In this document: positions 46,532 through 56,092 of the stretch, piece after piece
How positions within the stretch are numbered: the stretch's first letter is position 1
How the letters are laid out: every line of letters begins with the position of its first letter
DNA from: Providencia stuartii
Lineage (GTDB): Bacteria; Pseudomonadota; Gammaproteobacteria; Enterobacterales; Enterobacteriaceae
Length of the DNA stretch: 64,000 nt
Direction: 5' to 3'
NCBI RefSeq assembly: GCF_029277985.1
Contig: NZ_CP119546.1
Span: forward strand, 2,232,001 to 2,296,000
The notes under the pieces: generated by a model
The model's database searches: none
Told to the model about the DNA's origin: nothing
The model's input: the letters and a program-made list of their open reading frames with translations, nothing else
Translations under genes and position numbers: made by a program

Positions 46532-47201
46532 GAATACTTAAAGGTGATTTTTTAATTAATCACCTATTTCTTACTCAAGATTGAATTACTCCATTATGTT
46601 GTATAATTGGCAGGAATTTAAACACCTGAATAGAATCATTTGATTGTTTAATTATTATTGAATTTATTTTTCATTTTACATGTTTATATTGCTAGTGTAT
46701 TTCAAACTTTTGATTTTATTTTTACAACATAAATAATAAAGTTTATTAAGTATACGGTAACCCCCTTAACATCGATGTTCTAGAAGAATTCAACACAATA
46801 CAACAAGGCACCTTCCTAATTGAAAAGGATGTCAAATCTATAAATGAACGATATTTAATATTGTTATTTTTATTTCTTTGACCTAATATGTGATTTATTA
46901 AAGTTACCATGTTTTTATTGTTTGATTTGTTATTTTTTAGGTTGCCTTACTCTCTAAGAAACCCGTAAAAAATCTATCATTTGATTGTTGCGCTACAGCG
47001 TATTAAAAACATCAACCTTTAAATACACCACCTTACTAAATTAAACGTTTGTATGATATTAGATAAATCATAAAACCATTTGACGTGTATTAACGCACTC
47101 ATGAAAGAGGGATTGCCATTAATTAAAATTAGCCAAAGTTAACTATGAATTATTTTAATAACATTAACTAGATACTATTGCTTATATATCAGGAGCGTTT
47201 T
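46532..47201. other. AT-rich region with one coding remnant
   Basis: Of 670 bases, 46750-46881 holds a 43-codon open frame with no start codon (VYGNPLNIDVLEEFNTIQQG...) that looks like the end of a lost gene. The rest is very AT-rich. AGGAG at about 47190 serves the next gene. Confidence 0.5.
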
Positions 47202-48299
47202 ATGAAAAATATCAAAAAAAAAAGAGCCAGCACCGATCTTATTACTTACTTGAATTACCTATCCACATGGGAAACAGAAAGTGAAGAGAATATAGACATA
47301 TTAATCAATGAACATAACCTATTCTTAATGCTAGGTGACTTTGATTCTGACCATATCGTAGATAAGGAATTCGATTATATTTATCATCTAGCGAGTAATA
47401 TGAAGCTTGAAACCACTGCTGATGATGGTATTAGAATAACTGCTGACGCTGCTGCTATCGCTTCTATCTGGTCATTAGGCTTAAGTATGGCTGTATTTGC
47501 AAACCTTGAGGCATCTAGAGTCATTTTAGAAGGTGTTATTTCAAAGCATGCGAAAGAACTCAATGAACGATTAAAAAATGCAGATAATAATATTTCGCAT
47601 GAAATTGGCAGTAATGTTCATGACTATATCACTCACTATAAAAAGAATAATACATTAATCGCAGCAAAAGCACCTGCTGGATTAGATGCAAGAATTTGTA
47701 GAAGTCACTTATTTCAATTTATGGGTGCGATAGAAAGAAAAGAAAAAAAATTAGATGCAAGAATCTTTCGGTTATATGCAGAATCTGCGCGACTACTCTT
47801 CCATAGCGATGAAATTAATAAGGTATACAATGCGTTAGATGAATTGAACTTTAGCAAAAAAACAGATGATGATGTTAAAAGATGTATAGATATTATTAAA
47901 AATATTAATATACCACCTGATGCGATATATGCTTTTAATATTATCCTTCCTTTAAGTTTTTCTATCATGATTTATAAGTTAAAAATTTCAATGAACACAA
48001 TTAAAAAACAGTCAGAAGAAGTCGGCATTCCCGCAGAGGAAGTGAGTCCCTGTTCATTTGAAGTCATGGATGCAATAGGTAGATTTGCAACAGTTATCAC
48101 TATCACACTTAACATGGTTGATATTTTTTTAGCTATATTAGATATAGTGGCAGTAATACAACAATGTAAGGAGCTGTGTGATAAAATAAATGGAGTCATT
48201 AGAGTTAATTATAAAGCATACTACAATGGTATTAAATTAGCATCTAATGAATATAAAAAAGCCATAAAAAACTATAGGAAATCAATAATAACTGATTAA
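47202..48299 (+). CDS. Unrecognised alpha-helical protein with three hydrophobic segments
   Basis: A 365-residue protein from MKNIKKKRAST at 47202, seven bases after AGGAG. There is no signal peptide. Sequence propensities suggest almost all helix. Hydrophobic stretches occur at AAAIASIWSLGLSMAVF (about residue 83), YAFNIILPLSFSIMIY (about 245) and VITITLNMVDIFLAILDIVAVI (about 300), separated by charged helices. This pattern resembles soluble alpha-pore-forming toxins (ClyA/Cry6-like), but I see no diagnostic motif, so that is only a hypothesis. A terminator and then a patatin phospholipase gene follow. Confidence 0.75.
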   Translation: MKNIKKKRASTDLITYLNYLSTWETESEENIDILINEHNLFLMLGDFDSDHIVDKEFDYIYHLASNMKLETTADDGIRITADAAAIASIWSLGLSMAVFANLEASRVILEGVISKHAKELNERLKNADNNISHEIGSNVHDYITHYKKNNTLIAAKAPAGLDARICRSHLFQFMGAIERKEKKLDARIFRLYAESARLLFHSDEINKVYNALDELNFSKKTDDDVKRCIDIIKNINIPPDAIYAFNIILPLSFSIMIYKLKISMNTIKKQSEEVGIPAEEVSPCSFEVMDAIGRFATVITITLNMVDIFLAILDIVAVIQQCKELCDKINGVIRVNYKAYYNGIKLASNEYKKAIKNYRKSIITD

Positions 48300-48317
48300 T
48301 TTACTTATTTTTTCTTC

Positions 48318-48357
48318 AACTCTGATATCAAACAAAATTTAATATCAGAGTTTTTTT
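48318..48357 (+). terminator. Terminator between the helical protein and patatin genes
   Basis: AACTCTGATAT (48318-48328) pairs perfectly with ATATCAGAGTT (48342-48352), followed by seven T. It ends 23 bases before the patatin ATG, leaving no room for a promoter, so the patatin gene must be read by read-through of this terminator or from a promoter inside the upstream gene. Confidence 0.92.
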
Positions 48358-48379
48358 AAATAACGCAGAAAGGTCAAAA

Positions 48380-49369
48380 ATGTCATTTAATATGATAAGT
48401 TTTGATGGTGGAGGCATTAGAGGCTTAATCTCTGCTGTCATTATTAAAAAGCTAGATGAAAAATACCACATCCTCAATAAAACCAATGCATTTATTGGCA
48501 CATCGACTGGAGGTATATTAGCTATTGCTCTTGCTAATGAGATCCCTATCTCCAAGATCATAGAGAGCTATACTGATAATGCATCCATTATATTTATGCC
48601 GAATAATAAATTCTCTGCTGAGGGTTTAATACCTGAAAATATTCTAAGTCTATTCCACAGTAAATATACTCATGTTGGAATGAAGAAAATTTTCAATCGC
48701 TTTTTTGGTGAAAAAAAGCTCTCTGAATCAAAAAAAATCATTATCGTTAACACTGCGCAGTTACTAAATACGACTAAACAAGGCTGGGAACCGGTAATTT
48801 TATCTAATTGCGTTGATAATATTTATAAAAATATCAAAATGATTGATGCTGCATTAGCCACGGCAGCAGCACCAACTTATTTTCCACCCTATCGTATAGA
48901 TGAAAATAATTTAGGTTATTGTGTGGATGGTGGCGTTTTCGCGAATAATCCAACCACGATCGCCATCAGTGAAATCATCTCACAACAGTTAGTCTCTAGC
49001 CTGAGTGAGCTTTGTGTACTATCAATAGGAACCGGATATAAAGCCACAGGAATACCATTAATAGAAATGAGTAATCCTCTCAACGTAGGGGCAAATTTTT
49101 GGTTGCTACCTCATATCCATAAAGGACAAAAAAATATAGCGCCATTTTCAATTTTACAATTGATCTTAGACACCTCTTCTGAAATTGTTACCAAACAGGG
49201 TTCCCAATTATTAAAAGATAATTTTAAAAGAGTTAACCCCACATTGAGTAAAGATATTCAATTAGATGATTGGCACAGTATAAACTTAATATTAACAGAA
49301 ACTGATAACTACCTTTTAAGTCAAGAATGGGAAGAGGTCTGTAACTGGGTTCAAGACAGATGGAAATAA
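48380..49369 (+). CDS. Patatin-like phospholipase
   Basis: A 329-residue lipid acyl hydrolase. The oxyanion loop DGGGIRGL (residues 9-16), nucleophile Ser in GTSTGG (about 41-46) and catalytic Asp in VDGGVFANNP (about 184-193) form a complete patatin active site. It has no signal peptide. Size and N-terminus resemble CapV-type effectors and also type VI or other secreted lipases. There is no CD-NTase next to it, so the linked upstream gene is the best guide to its role. AAAGG precedes the ATG. Confidence 0.9.
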   Translation: MSFNMISFDGGGIRGLISAVIIKKLDEKYHILNKTNAFIGTSTGGILAIALANEIPISKIIESYTDNASIIFMPNNKFSAEGLIPENILSLFHSKYTHVGMKKIFNRFFGEKKLSESKKIIIVNTAQLLNTTKQGWEPVILSNCVDNIYKNIKMIDAALATAAAPTYFPPYRIDENNLGYCVDGGVFANNPTTIAISEIISQQLVSSLSELCVLSIGTGYKATGIPLIEMSNPLNVGANFWLLPHIHKGQKNIAPFSILQLILDTSSEIVTKQGSQLLKDNFKRVNPTLSKDIQLDDWHSINLILTETDNYLLSQEWEEVCNWVQDRWK

Positions 49370-49551
49370 TGATCATTTATTATGACTGAAAATTAATCAT
49401 ATGCTTAACAGATGATAAATATAACCAATCTCCTATGTTACCCTACTGACTACATCAAGTTTACCCTATTCAAGTAATCCTTTGTCAATATCAATGACAG
49501 TAGTCATGTAGGGCATGCAAATAAATTCACCTCTAGATGATAAATGGTTGG

Positions 49552-52500
49552 TTATGAATCAGCTTTTCTGCAACTTTCAACCTGTTCTAACTTTCTTTTT
49601 ATTTCTTCACTCGCATCATCAAATAGCGCCCTTCTGACTGCATTGCTGTATTTAGCTCGACAATATGGCATTAAAAGCGTTGAGATCATCCAGTTTCGCA
49701 CTTCTTCATCAGGGTCCTTAGCAAGTGTCAAATAAATATCTTCACTACTTGTGATGGAAAATATACCGAATAATGTGCTTATTAATTTTTTCCTAATTTC
49801 CTTATCAGGATCTTGAACGAGTACTTGCTGAGCGTCTAATGACAATTGATTTACGTAGTTAGATTCTTCCATGAGTTTTATTTTGATACTAGCATTAGTC
49901 TCTGCCGCTAATTGTGCTTGAATATTCGAGTGCAGACGAGTGTAACCAGCAAGCGCAAGGCGCACATCAAAATGTGAATCATGAGCGAGTATTTGCTGTA
50001 CTTCTTCACTTAATGGTGTTCCCATCCAGCTTTCATCACGTTTAGCCAACGCAACTCTTACGCTAAGTAAATCGTCTTTCGCTAATATTAGCTGTGCCGC
50101 CGGATCTAATTGATCATATGCCGCCAAAAGCTCTCGAATTTCAGGTTCTTTGTCTCTCGCTAGCATCTCTTGAGTCGTTCGTTTAAGGTAAAACATGATG
50201 TTGTTTTTGCCTTTGAGTAAGGTAGCGCGAACGTCTTTTTCTGGAGATTGGGCAAGTATTACCTGTGAGGATTTATCTAAATCATCGCAGCCAGCTAAAG
50301 CTTGACGAACTATAGGTGAAGGATCCCGAGCTAACTGTCGCTGTATTTCACTTTCTAGCCATAAATTATTAGTCAGCGCAGCTCTCACTGAGGCAACGGT
50401 ATCACTCATTAATTTTAGCTTAACGTCATAACAAATATTGTTATTCGCAGCCAAAATTTCACGTACACTTGCACTTTTATGATTTACAAGCTCTTTCTGT
50501 ACGATTTTAGATATAGCGGTATTTTTCGCCAGTACTTTGGCTAATTCAAGTAACTCATCACCTTGTTTTAGTAAAATGAGCTGTAATGCCTCAGGTAATT
50601 GCTTGTTACTGGCTAAAGCGAGTTTACTTTTAGAAATAGTATTGGAGGTTAAACCAAATATATTCATTCTCCCCATCAATGAAGAGTCTGAGTCTTTCCG
50701 CCAATCACATATTTGCTCCATCAGACTTTCACCTATTTTAGGGTTTGACGCTAATATTTCTCGCACATCTTCTGAGCCTTTTTTGAATAGTCGGAGATAC
50801 TGCGATTCACTCAATTGTAAGTTATGTGCTAGGCTTTTTTGCACATCCTCAATATCTTCAATTAACTTATCGGCAACTGAAGGCGTCAATGAAAAATTAT
50901 CTGCAAGGCGAGTTCGTACTTCTGTATTACTGTTTTCAGATAATAAAGCTTGTATCGTACTATCAAGGGATGGGTTACTGGCTAAACAAAGCAGAACCTC
51001 AGGATCGTCTATTTCTAAAAGTTGCTGCTGTATTATTAGGCTAACACACGGATTCCCGGCGAGTGTTTCATATATTTCAGGATCCTGTTCAAATAATATT
51101 TGCTGGATTTCATCCTGTAAATTTATTGCACCGGCGAGTGCTTTACGCACTCTAGGCTCAGCGTCATCAGCCACATGCTGTTGTATGACAAGCGGTATCT
51201 CACGATAGCGATAGCCATGTTTCACTAATGTTTCACGGACCCCTGCACTTTCATCCTTAACTAATATTTCAGCGACCTCTTGTGAGATACTGTTATTCAT
51301 CGCTAAATCATTACGTACTGGTTCGCAAGAGTCTTGTGCCAGTAATATTTGGGCTTCAATGTTAATTTTTCGATTGCGTGCTAAAGCTCGACGAACATCT
51401 TCGAATTGACTTTGACTCAGTGTTGATTGGAATTCATCCGGTAAAGTATCTAGATGAGAATTACCCGCAAGTTCAATCTGCACTTCTTCTATATCTTGCA
51501 GTAATGCTTGTACCGCGGCATGTGACAATGAATTGTGGTTAGCTAATTTTTTACGCACTTTAACATCAGTATGCTGCGCTAAAATTAACTGTGTTTCAGC
51601 TGAAATACTTTCGTTCTTAGCCAAAGCTAAAAGAACCTTTGGCTGATCTTTGATTAGGATTTTCTTCGTTTTATCAGATAGTTTTGACCCACCATCACGA
51701 CTTGCTAATTTGATACGAATGTCAATATCCCTATCTCGCGCTAAGATTAGCTGGGCCTCTTCAGTTAGGTCATCGTAATACTCAGTTAATGTTGCTCGAA
51801 CATCATAAGATTCATCTCGAGCAAGAATTAATTGTACTTCATCTGTCAATTCAGCAAATTTAGCTAGAGCCTCGCGGACATCTGAACATGTATCTCGAGC
51901 AAGTTGCAATTGCGCCTTCAACGATAAATTATTGTTATGGACTAGGCTGGTACGTACTTCAACCTCTATATCTTTAGTTAATAAAAGCTGTTGTTCAGAA
52001 CTTAGATTTTCATTACGAGCAACTAATTGGCGAATAGTGATATCTTCATCCTGTAATAAGCAATCGAGCAATAAATTGTGAGTGCTTTTACTCGCTAGAA
52101 GCTTTTTATGCTCCATTGTGAGTTTTAAACGTTGATATTGTGAGGCCAATAAATCATGAGGAGCATGAGGGTGAATACACGCTAAATGCAATAAATCTAG
52201 GTCATAGTCTGCTTGCCCTTCTCCTATATTAATTCGCATGCTCAACAGCCGTTCAGGGCAATTCGGATTTTCGTATACGGCTGTCCTAATTTCTGGTTCA
52301 GAATCATTAGCTAACTTCTCTAATAAATCATCGGGGCAATCTTCATTGGTTGCGACACTTTTACGACGAATTGCATTAGGGTCATCCGCCAGTCTTAGCA
52401 TCTGTGCAACACTGAGACCTTCAATTGTCGATGCCGGTTTAAGCTTAAGTTTTTCAAATAATTCTTCGTATTTAGCAACTTGCTCCCGCAGTGTTTCTCT

Positions 52501-53928
52501 TAAAGGTACGGTTTGCTCAATAGCAAATTCTAACTCTTTAAAGTTTAATTCTCGGCTATCGAGAAACACGGATTCTTTGGCTTCGTTCACCGCATTTTGA
52601 ATATCAGCACCTGCAAAATCTCTACACTTAGTAACGAGTTTGCTACGCTCTTCAGCTTTAAGCGTTAATCCCGTTCCCTTAAGATGAATATCGAGAATTG
52701 CTCCCCGTTCAGCGGCATTTGGAAAACCGACATAAAAGACCTCATCAAAACGCCCTTTACGTAATAATTCAGGTGGCAACACCGTAATATTATTTGCTGT
52801 AGCAATGACAAACACGGAACCTGTTTTTTCTTGCATCCATGTCAGAAAATAACCAAAAAGCCGTGATGAAACCTCTGAGCCACTGCCATTGTTCATACCA
52901 ACAAACGCTTTTTCCAACTCATCTATCCAGAGAATACAAGGACTCACAGATTCAGCCATGGTTAATGCACGGCGCATGTTGTTTTCACTCTCACCAACAT
53001 ATTTGCCAAGTAATGAACCGATATCTAAACGTAATAATGGCAGTTGAAATAAGCTTGCAGCGGCCTTAGCCGTTAATGATTTACCACAACCTGGCATACC
53101 GGCTATCAAAACCCCCTTTGGCGTTTGTATTTTTGCAGTAACAGCCTCTCCCAAACGGCAGAAAATCTGTGAGCGACGATGAAGCCAACTTTTAAGATTT
53201 TCAAGACCACCAATATCTGAAGCATTTTCACTGACTTTAATCATCTCAAGCACACCACTTTTAGCGATGATTTGCTCTTTTTCATGTTGAATGAGGGCCA
53301 GCCCTGCTTCGTCAAGTTGCTCTTGTTTCTGGCGAACCATAGCAAGTGCTTGGCGAATTTCTTCCTGGCTTAAACCACTACAAGCCGCACATAAACGCGG
53401 TTTTAGCACTTCAGGAGTGCGTAAACTCACTTGTTGGCACACTATATCGACTAGTTTCGATATCTCTTCACCATGAGGAAGTTTTAGCGGTAAGAGCGTA
53501 ATTTGTGCTTCGATTTGAGCAGGTATATATAGACTTTCTGATACGAGGATCACCGCAGAATGACCACGGTGATGACGTTGAATGCGGTTTAATAATTGTT
53601 TCAGTCTAGCGACTGCCAGTGGATGGTTTTCTAGAGCATTTTTAGCATCTTTAATAATGAATAGCTTACCTGTTAAGTCATCATCAAGTAAGGTCATTAA
53701 ACCATTGGCTAGTTCAATATTTTCATTTTGGCAATCGCGCGGCTGTTTATGATAAAAATCAACCCAGCCATAACCAAGGTTCCATTCTTTGGGGTGTAAC
53801 TCTAATTCTGAGGCAACCTCTTGTAATAAGGCATCAACCCTAGCTTCTTCACCTGACTGTATGTATAAGCCTGGATATCCAACAGATAAATAAGTTATTA
53901 ACTTTTCTTTAATTTCAGATCGATTCAT
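49552..53928 (-). CDS. Ycf46-like AAA+ ATPase fused to a long LRV/HEAT-like repeat array
   Basis: From ATG 53928 this is 1458 residues (a GTG at 53940 would add four). Numbered from the GTG, residues 1-235 resemble the Ycf46 N-terminal region. An AAA+ module follows, with Walker A GMPGCGKS (281-288), pore-type loop GKYVGES (312-318), Walker B CILWIDEL (335-342), sensor ATANN and RKGRFDE (394-400). From about 520 to the end run some 35 repeats of about 24 residues with the pattern LSxEAQLILARDxxxDVRxALAxN, a leucine-rich-variant/HEAT-like solenoid. The active site appears intact. It lies five bases downstream of a gene for a membrane-associated protein. Function is unknown; a recognition solenoid driving an ATPase is the natural reading. 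Confidence 0.88.
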   Translation of the reverse strand: MNRSEIKEKLITYLSVGYPGLYIQSGEEARVDALLQEVASELELHPKEWNLGYGWVDFYHKQPRDCQNENIELANGLMTLLDDDLTGKLFIIKDAKNALENHPLAVARLKQLLNRIQRHHRGHSAVILVSESLYIPAQIEAQITLLPLKLPHGEEISKLVDIVCQQVSLRTPEVLKPRLCAACSGLSQEEIRQALAMVRQKQEQLDEAGLALIQHEKEQIIAKSGVLEMIKVSENASDIGGLENLKSWLHRRSQIFCRLGEAVTAKIQTPKGVLIAGMPGCGKSLTAKAAASLFQLPLLRLDIGSLLGKYVGESENNMRRALTMAESVSPCILWIDELEKAFVGMNNGSGSEVSSRLFGYFLTWMQEKTGSVFVIATANNITVLPPELLRKGRFDEVFYVGFPNAAERGAILDIHLKGTGLTLKAEERSKLVTKCRDFAGADIQNAVNEAKESVFLDSRELNFKELEFAIEQTVPLRETLREQVAKYEELFEKLKLKPASTIEGLSVAQMLRLADDPNAIRRKSVATNEDCPDDLLEKLANDSEPEIRTAVYENPNCPERLLSMRINIGEGQADYDLDLLHLACIHPHAPHDLLASQYQRLKLTMEHKKLLASKSTHNLLLDCLLQDEDITIRQLVARNENLSSEQQLLLTKDIEVEVRTSLVHNNNLSLKAQLQLARDTCSDVREALAKFAELTDEVQLILARDESYDVRATLTEYYDDLTEEAQLILARDRDIDIRIKLASRDGGSKLSDKTKKILIKDQPKVLLALAKNESISAETQLILAQHTDVKVRKKLANHNSLSHAAVQALLQDIEEVQIELAGNSHLDTLPDEFQSTLSQSQFEDVRRALARNRKINIEAQILLAQDSCEPVRNDLAMNNSISQEVAEILVKDESAGVRETLVKHGYRYREIPLVIQQHVADDAEPRVRKALAGAINLQDEIQQILFEQDPEIYETLAGNPCVSLIIQQQLLEIDDPEVLLCLASNPSLDSTIQALLSENSNTEVRTRLADNFSLTPSVADKLIEDIEDVQKSLAHNLQLSESQYLRLFKKGSEDVREILASNPKIGESLMEQICDWRKDSDSSLMGRMNIFGLTSNTISKSKLALASNKQLPEALQLILLKQGDELLELAKVLAKNTAISKIVQKELVNHKSASVREILAANNNICYDVKLKLMSDTVASVRAALTNNLWLESEIQRQLARDPSPIVRQALAGCDDLDKSSQVILAQSPEKDVRATLLKGKNNIMFYLKRTTQEMLARDKEPEIRELLAAYDQLDPAAQLILAKDDLLSVRVALAKRDESWMGTPLSEEVQQILAHDSHFDVRLALAGYTRLHSNIQAQLAAETNASIKIKLMEESNYVNQLSLDAQQVLVQDPDKEIRKKLISTLFGIFSITSSEDIYLTLAKDPDEEVRNWMISTLLMPYCRAKYSNAVRRALFDDASEEIKRKLEQVESCRKADS

Positions 53929-53933
53929 TGTAT

Positions 53934-55520
53934 TTACCACAGCGAAAAAAGTGAAGATGCAAAGTTGCTGATACCACGCCCGATGGATTTGATTGCTTGC
54001 CCTGTACTTTCTACAACGCTACTCACCACTTCAATGGCTTTTTTTGCGACGACCTTACCGGCATCATAGATGATTTCACCCACTTTACTGCCCGCAATGC
54101 CTCCAGCCACACCACCGATAAAACCACCCGCAGCCATGCCGATAGGACCAAAAACTGTCCCCATCTTCACGCCGACCATCGCGCTTTTCGTCGCGCCCAA
54201 AATTGCCATGGAAGCTGTCACTGTCGTGCTACCAATTTCATCAAGCGCTTCACTTTGAGTTAATTCACCTTTACCTAATTTATAAAGAACTTTCGCATTT
54301 TGTAAGCCGATACAAGCGATATTGGTGATTAATCCTGCTGGCGTATTGCGTAATAGTGCCCCTAGGTAGCCATTTTTTACCGCAACGACAACAGCACCAG
54401 ATACTGCAATCTGTGCAGCTGTCTCAGTGGTAGAGCGCAATGAACTTGAAAAAAATTCCTTTAGATCGTCGTTAACACTTGGATTTTGGCGGCCATTCAG
54501 TCGATTCCAAGCTCGACGGGCGAGAATTCTTACCCCCTGCATACCAACAGCAATACAAGCACCGAACAGAGCTTGCTTACCTATTTTTTTAGCAATATCA
54601 ATGCGGTTGGTATCTTTCCACTCATATTGATAGGTTTCTCTTTCTGCCTGAGCTTGTTTTTGAAGGGCCTTAGCTTTTTCTTTAGATAAAGGGGTCGAGC
54701 TGACACCACCAGCCTCGATCACTTCTGTACTATTAGGAACATCGTTCCCTTGGCCTTCTGGAACTAAACGCTGTTGACCGGAATAGTCACCACGCTCAAA
54801 TTGGCTATGGGTTGATTTGGCATCTGAGCCATATTTCGATTGATACTGCCCCACCACATTACCGTTGACATCCACAATTTCAATATCAACTGAATTCAAG
54901 TCATGAGAATTGACCATTCGTGCACGATAAGGACTTCCTTTCACCGTGGCATCGATATTAAAGGTATCGACATGGTGTTGTTCAGCGATAAAGCCATCCA
55001 AATTATAGTTGCCATTGATTTCACCGCCTAAAGTGCTCACTATTTTACGAGCATTAGCCGTTGCATCTGCCAAAGCGCTATCAATATCAGTCGCATATCG
55101 ACCTACATCAACTGAGCCACTAACCGCCGCATTTTTTTCAATCTCATTGGCCAACCAAGATGCGCGGCTGCGCCCTTGTTCTTGATGACGTTGTAATGAA
55201 TGACGTGAAACATTAAAAGCATCTGTAGATTCAATCACATCTCGTGTCGTGTTTCGTATTTCCTCTTCATTTTCCCAGATCTCCGGATATTTACGAAATT
55301 CATCATGCAGCCATTGATCTAATGGCTTTTCACCTCGTTGATTACAGGATGCAACAAACGATGCAATGAGAGTGGTTGTCTTGTCAGAATTTTGCGTATT
55401 TTCGAATAGAACTAATTCCGTGTTTTTAGCCATAACAAGTGAAGCGCTATCACATTCTATTTCCCAATCATTACTGCTAATGTTTTTATCACTCAGTTCG
55501 TTATCTTTATTGATGTTCAT
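53934..55520 (-). CDS. Protein with nuclease-like motif and glycine-zipper membrane tail, partner of the AAA+ protein
   Basis: A 528-residue protein I do not recognise as a named family. Residues 175-235 contain GFIAEQHHVDTFNID, SVDIEIV and GQYQSKYG; the spacing of Glu180, Asp212 and Gln227-x-Lys229 resembles a PD-(D/E)xK nuclease core of the QxK type. Residues 310-410 contain two amphipathic or hydrophobic helices, and 440-485 a glycine zipper (GPIGMAAGGFIGGVAGGIAG), as in pore-forming or membrane-inserting proteins. There is no signal peptide. It is the first gene of a two-gene operon with the AAA+ repeat protein. Confidence 0.75.
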   Translation of the reverse strand: MNINKDNELSDKNISSNDWEIECDSASLVMAKNTELVLFENTQNSDKTTTLIASFVASCNQRGEKPLDQWLHDEFRKYPEIWENEEEIRNTTRDVIESTDAFNVSRHSLQRHQEQGRSRASWLANEIEKNAAVSGSVDVGRYATDIDSALADATANARKIVSTLGGEINGNYNLDGFIAEQHHVDTFNIDATVKGSPYRARMVNSHDLNSVDIEIVDVNGNVVGQYQSKYGSDAKSTHSQFERGDYSGQQRLVPEGQGNDVPNSTEVIEAGGVSSTPLSKEKAKALQKQAQAERETYQYEWKDTNRIDIAKKIGKQALFGACIAVGMQGVRILARRAWNRLNGRQNPSVNDDLKEFFSSSLRSTTETAAQIAVSGAVVVAVKNGYLGALLRNTPAGLITNIACIGLQNAKVLYKLGKGELTQSEALDEIGSTTVTASMAILGATKSAMVGVKMGTVFGPIGMAAGGFIGGVAGGIAGSKVGEIIYDAGKVVAKKAIEVVSSVVESTGQAIKSIGRGISNFASSLFSLW

Positions 55521-56092
55521 TATGCTAACCTTTTTAAATCACTATTATTCGATAATCACTTATGTAATATATTGTTCAATAGATCACCGTTAGCATAAAA
55601 AATAAAAATGACGATTTGCTAATGAAAAGGCGCCTATAGCTCAAAAACCACATAAAAAACTTTTATTTTAAGTTTGCCGTATATGCAAGTTTAAACATTT
55701 TCCTTATAAATTAATGCAATACCTTGTTGGCATTAGCCAAAAAATGAGTATGACCATTAATGTGTTATCCGATATACACAGTTAAAAATAAGCCATAGCG
55801 CAAAGGCTTTATTCAAATAATAAGCAGTGTGATTTTTACATCATTGACTCTTAATGGTAAGAGATATTACGGAGATAAACTTTCAGGTCAATATTTAAAT
55901 TAGATGTATAAAATAAATTATGGCAGGGTATTTTGAGGGATAAAAATAAATTAATGATACTTTAGCGACCATCAATTTTTAAATAAAAGTCTTATTGTAA
56001 ACTTAATAAGTTTTACTCACTAAAAACACTAGCATTGTTTCTATCCTCGTAGAGGATAAGCGGCGATAATCCGCCGCTACTAAAATTAAAAT
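55521..56092. other. Intergenic region between two minus-strand units
   Basis: A 572-base gap upstream of the AAA+ operon and downstream of nemA. Two tandem perfect 7-bp hairpins at 56042-56058 (TATCCTC/GAGGATA) and 56059-56078 (AGCGGCG/CGCCGCT) follow nemA. The rest is AT-rich and should contain the promoter of the AAA+ operon. I see no gene. Confidence 0.6.
56042..56078 (-). terminator. Tandem hairpins after nemA
   Basis: Two adjacent perfect stems, TATCCTC-GTA-GAGGATA and AGCGGCG-ATAATC-CGCCGCT, 15 bases from the nemA stop. Neither has a good T-run, so they may act as 3' end protectors or a weak terminator. Confidence 0.55.

Noticed and set aside
45354..49369. CBASS-type operon (GrpB nucleotidyltransferase-like protein plus patatin)
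   Set aside because: GrpB is not a CD-NTase, is 2.4 kb away with other genes and a terminator between, and no cGAS-like gene adjoins the patatin gene.
53997..54689. + strand open frames over the 528-residue gene
   Set aside because: Antisense shadows; the minus frame has the ribosomal context, length and coupling to the AAA+ gene.
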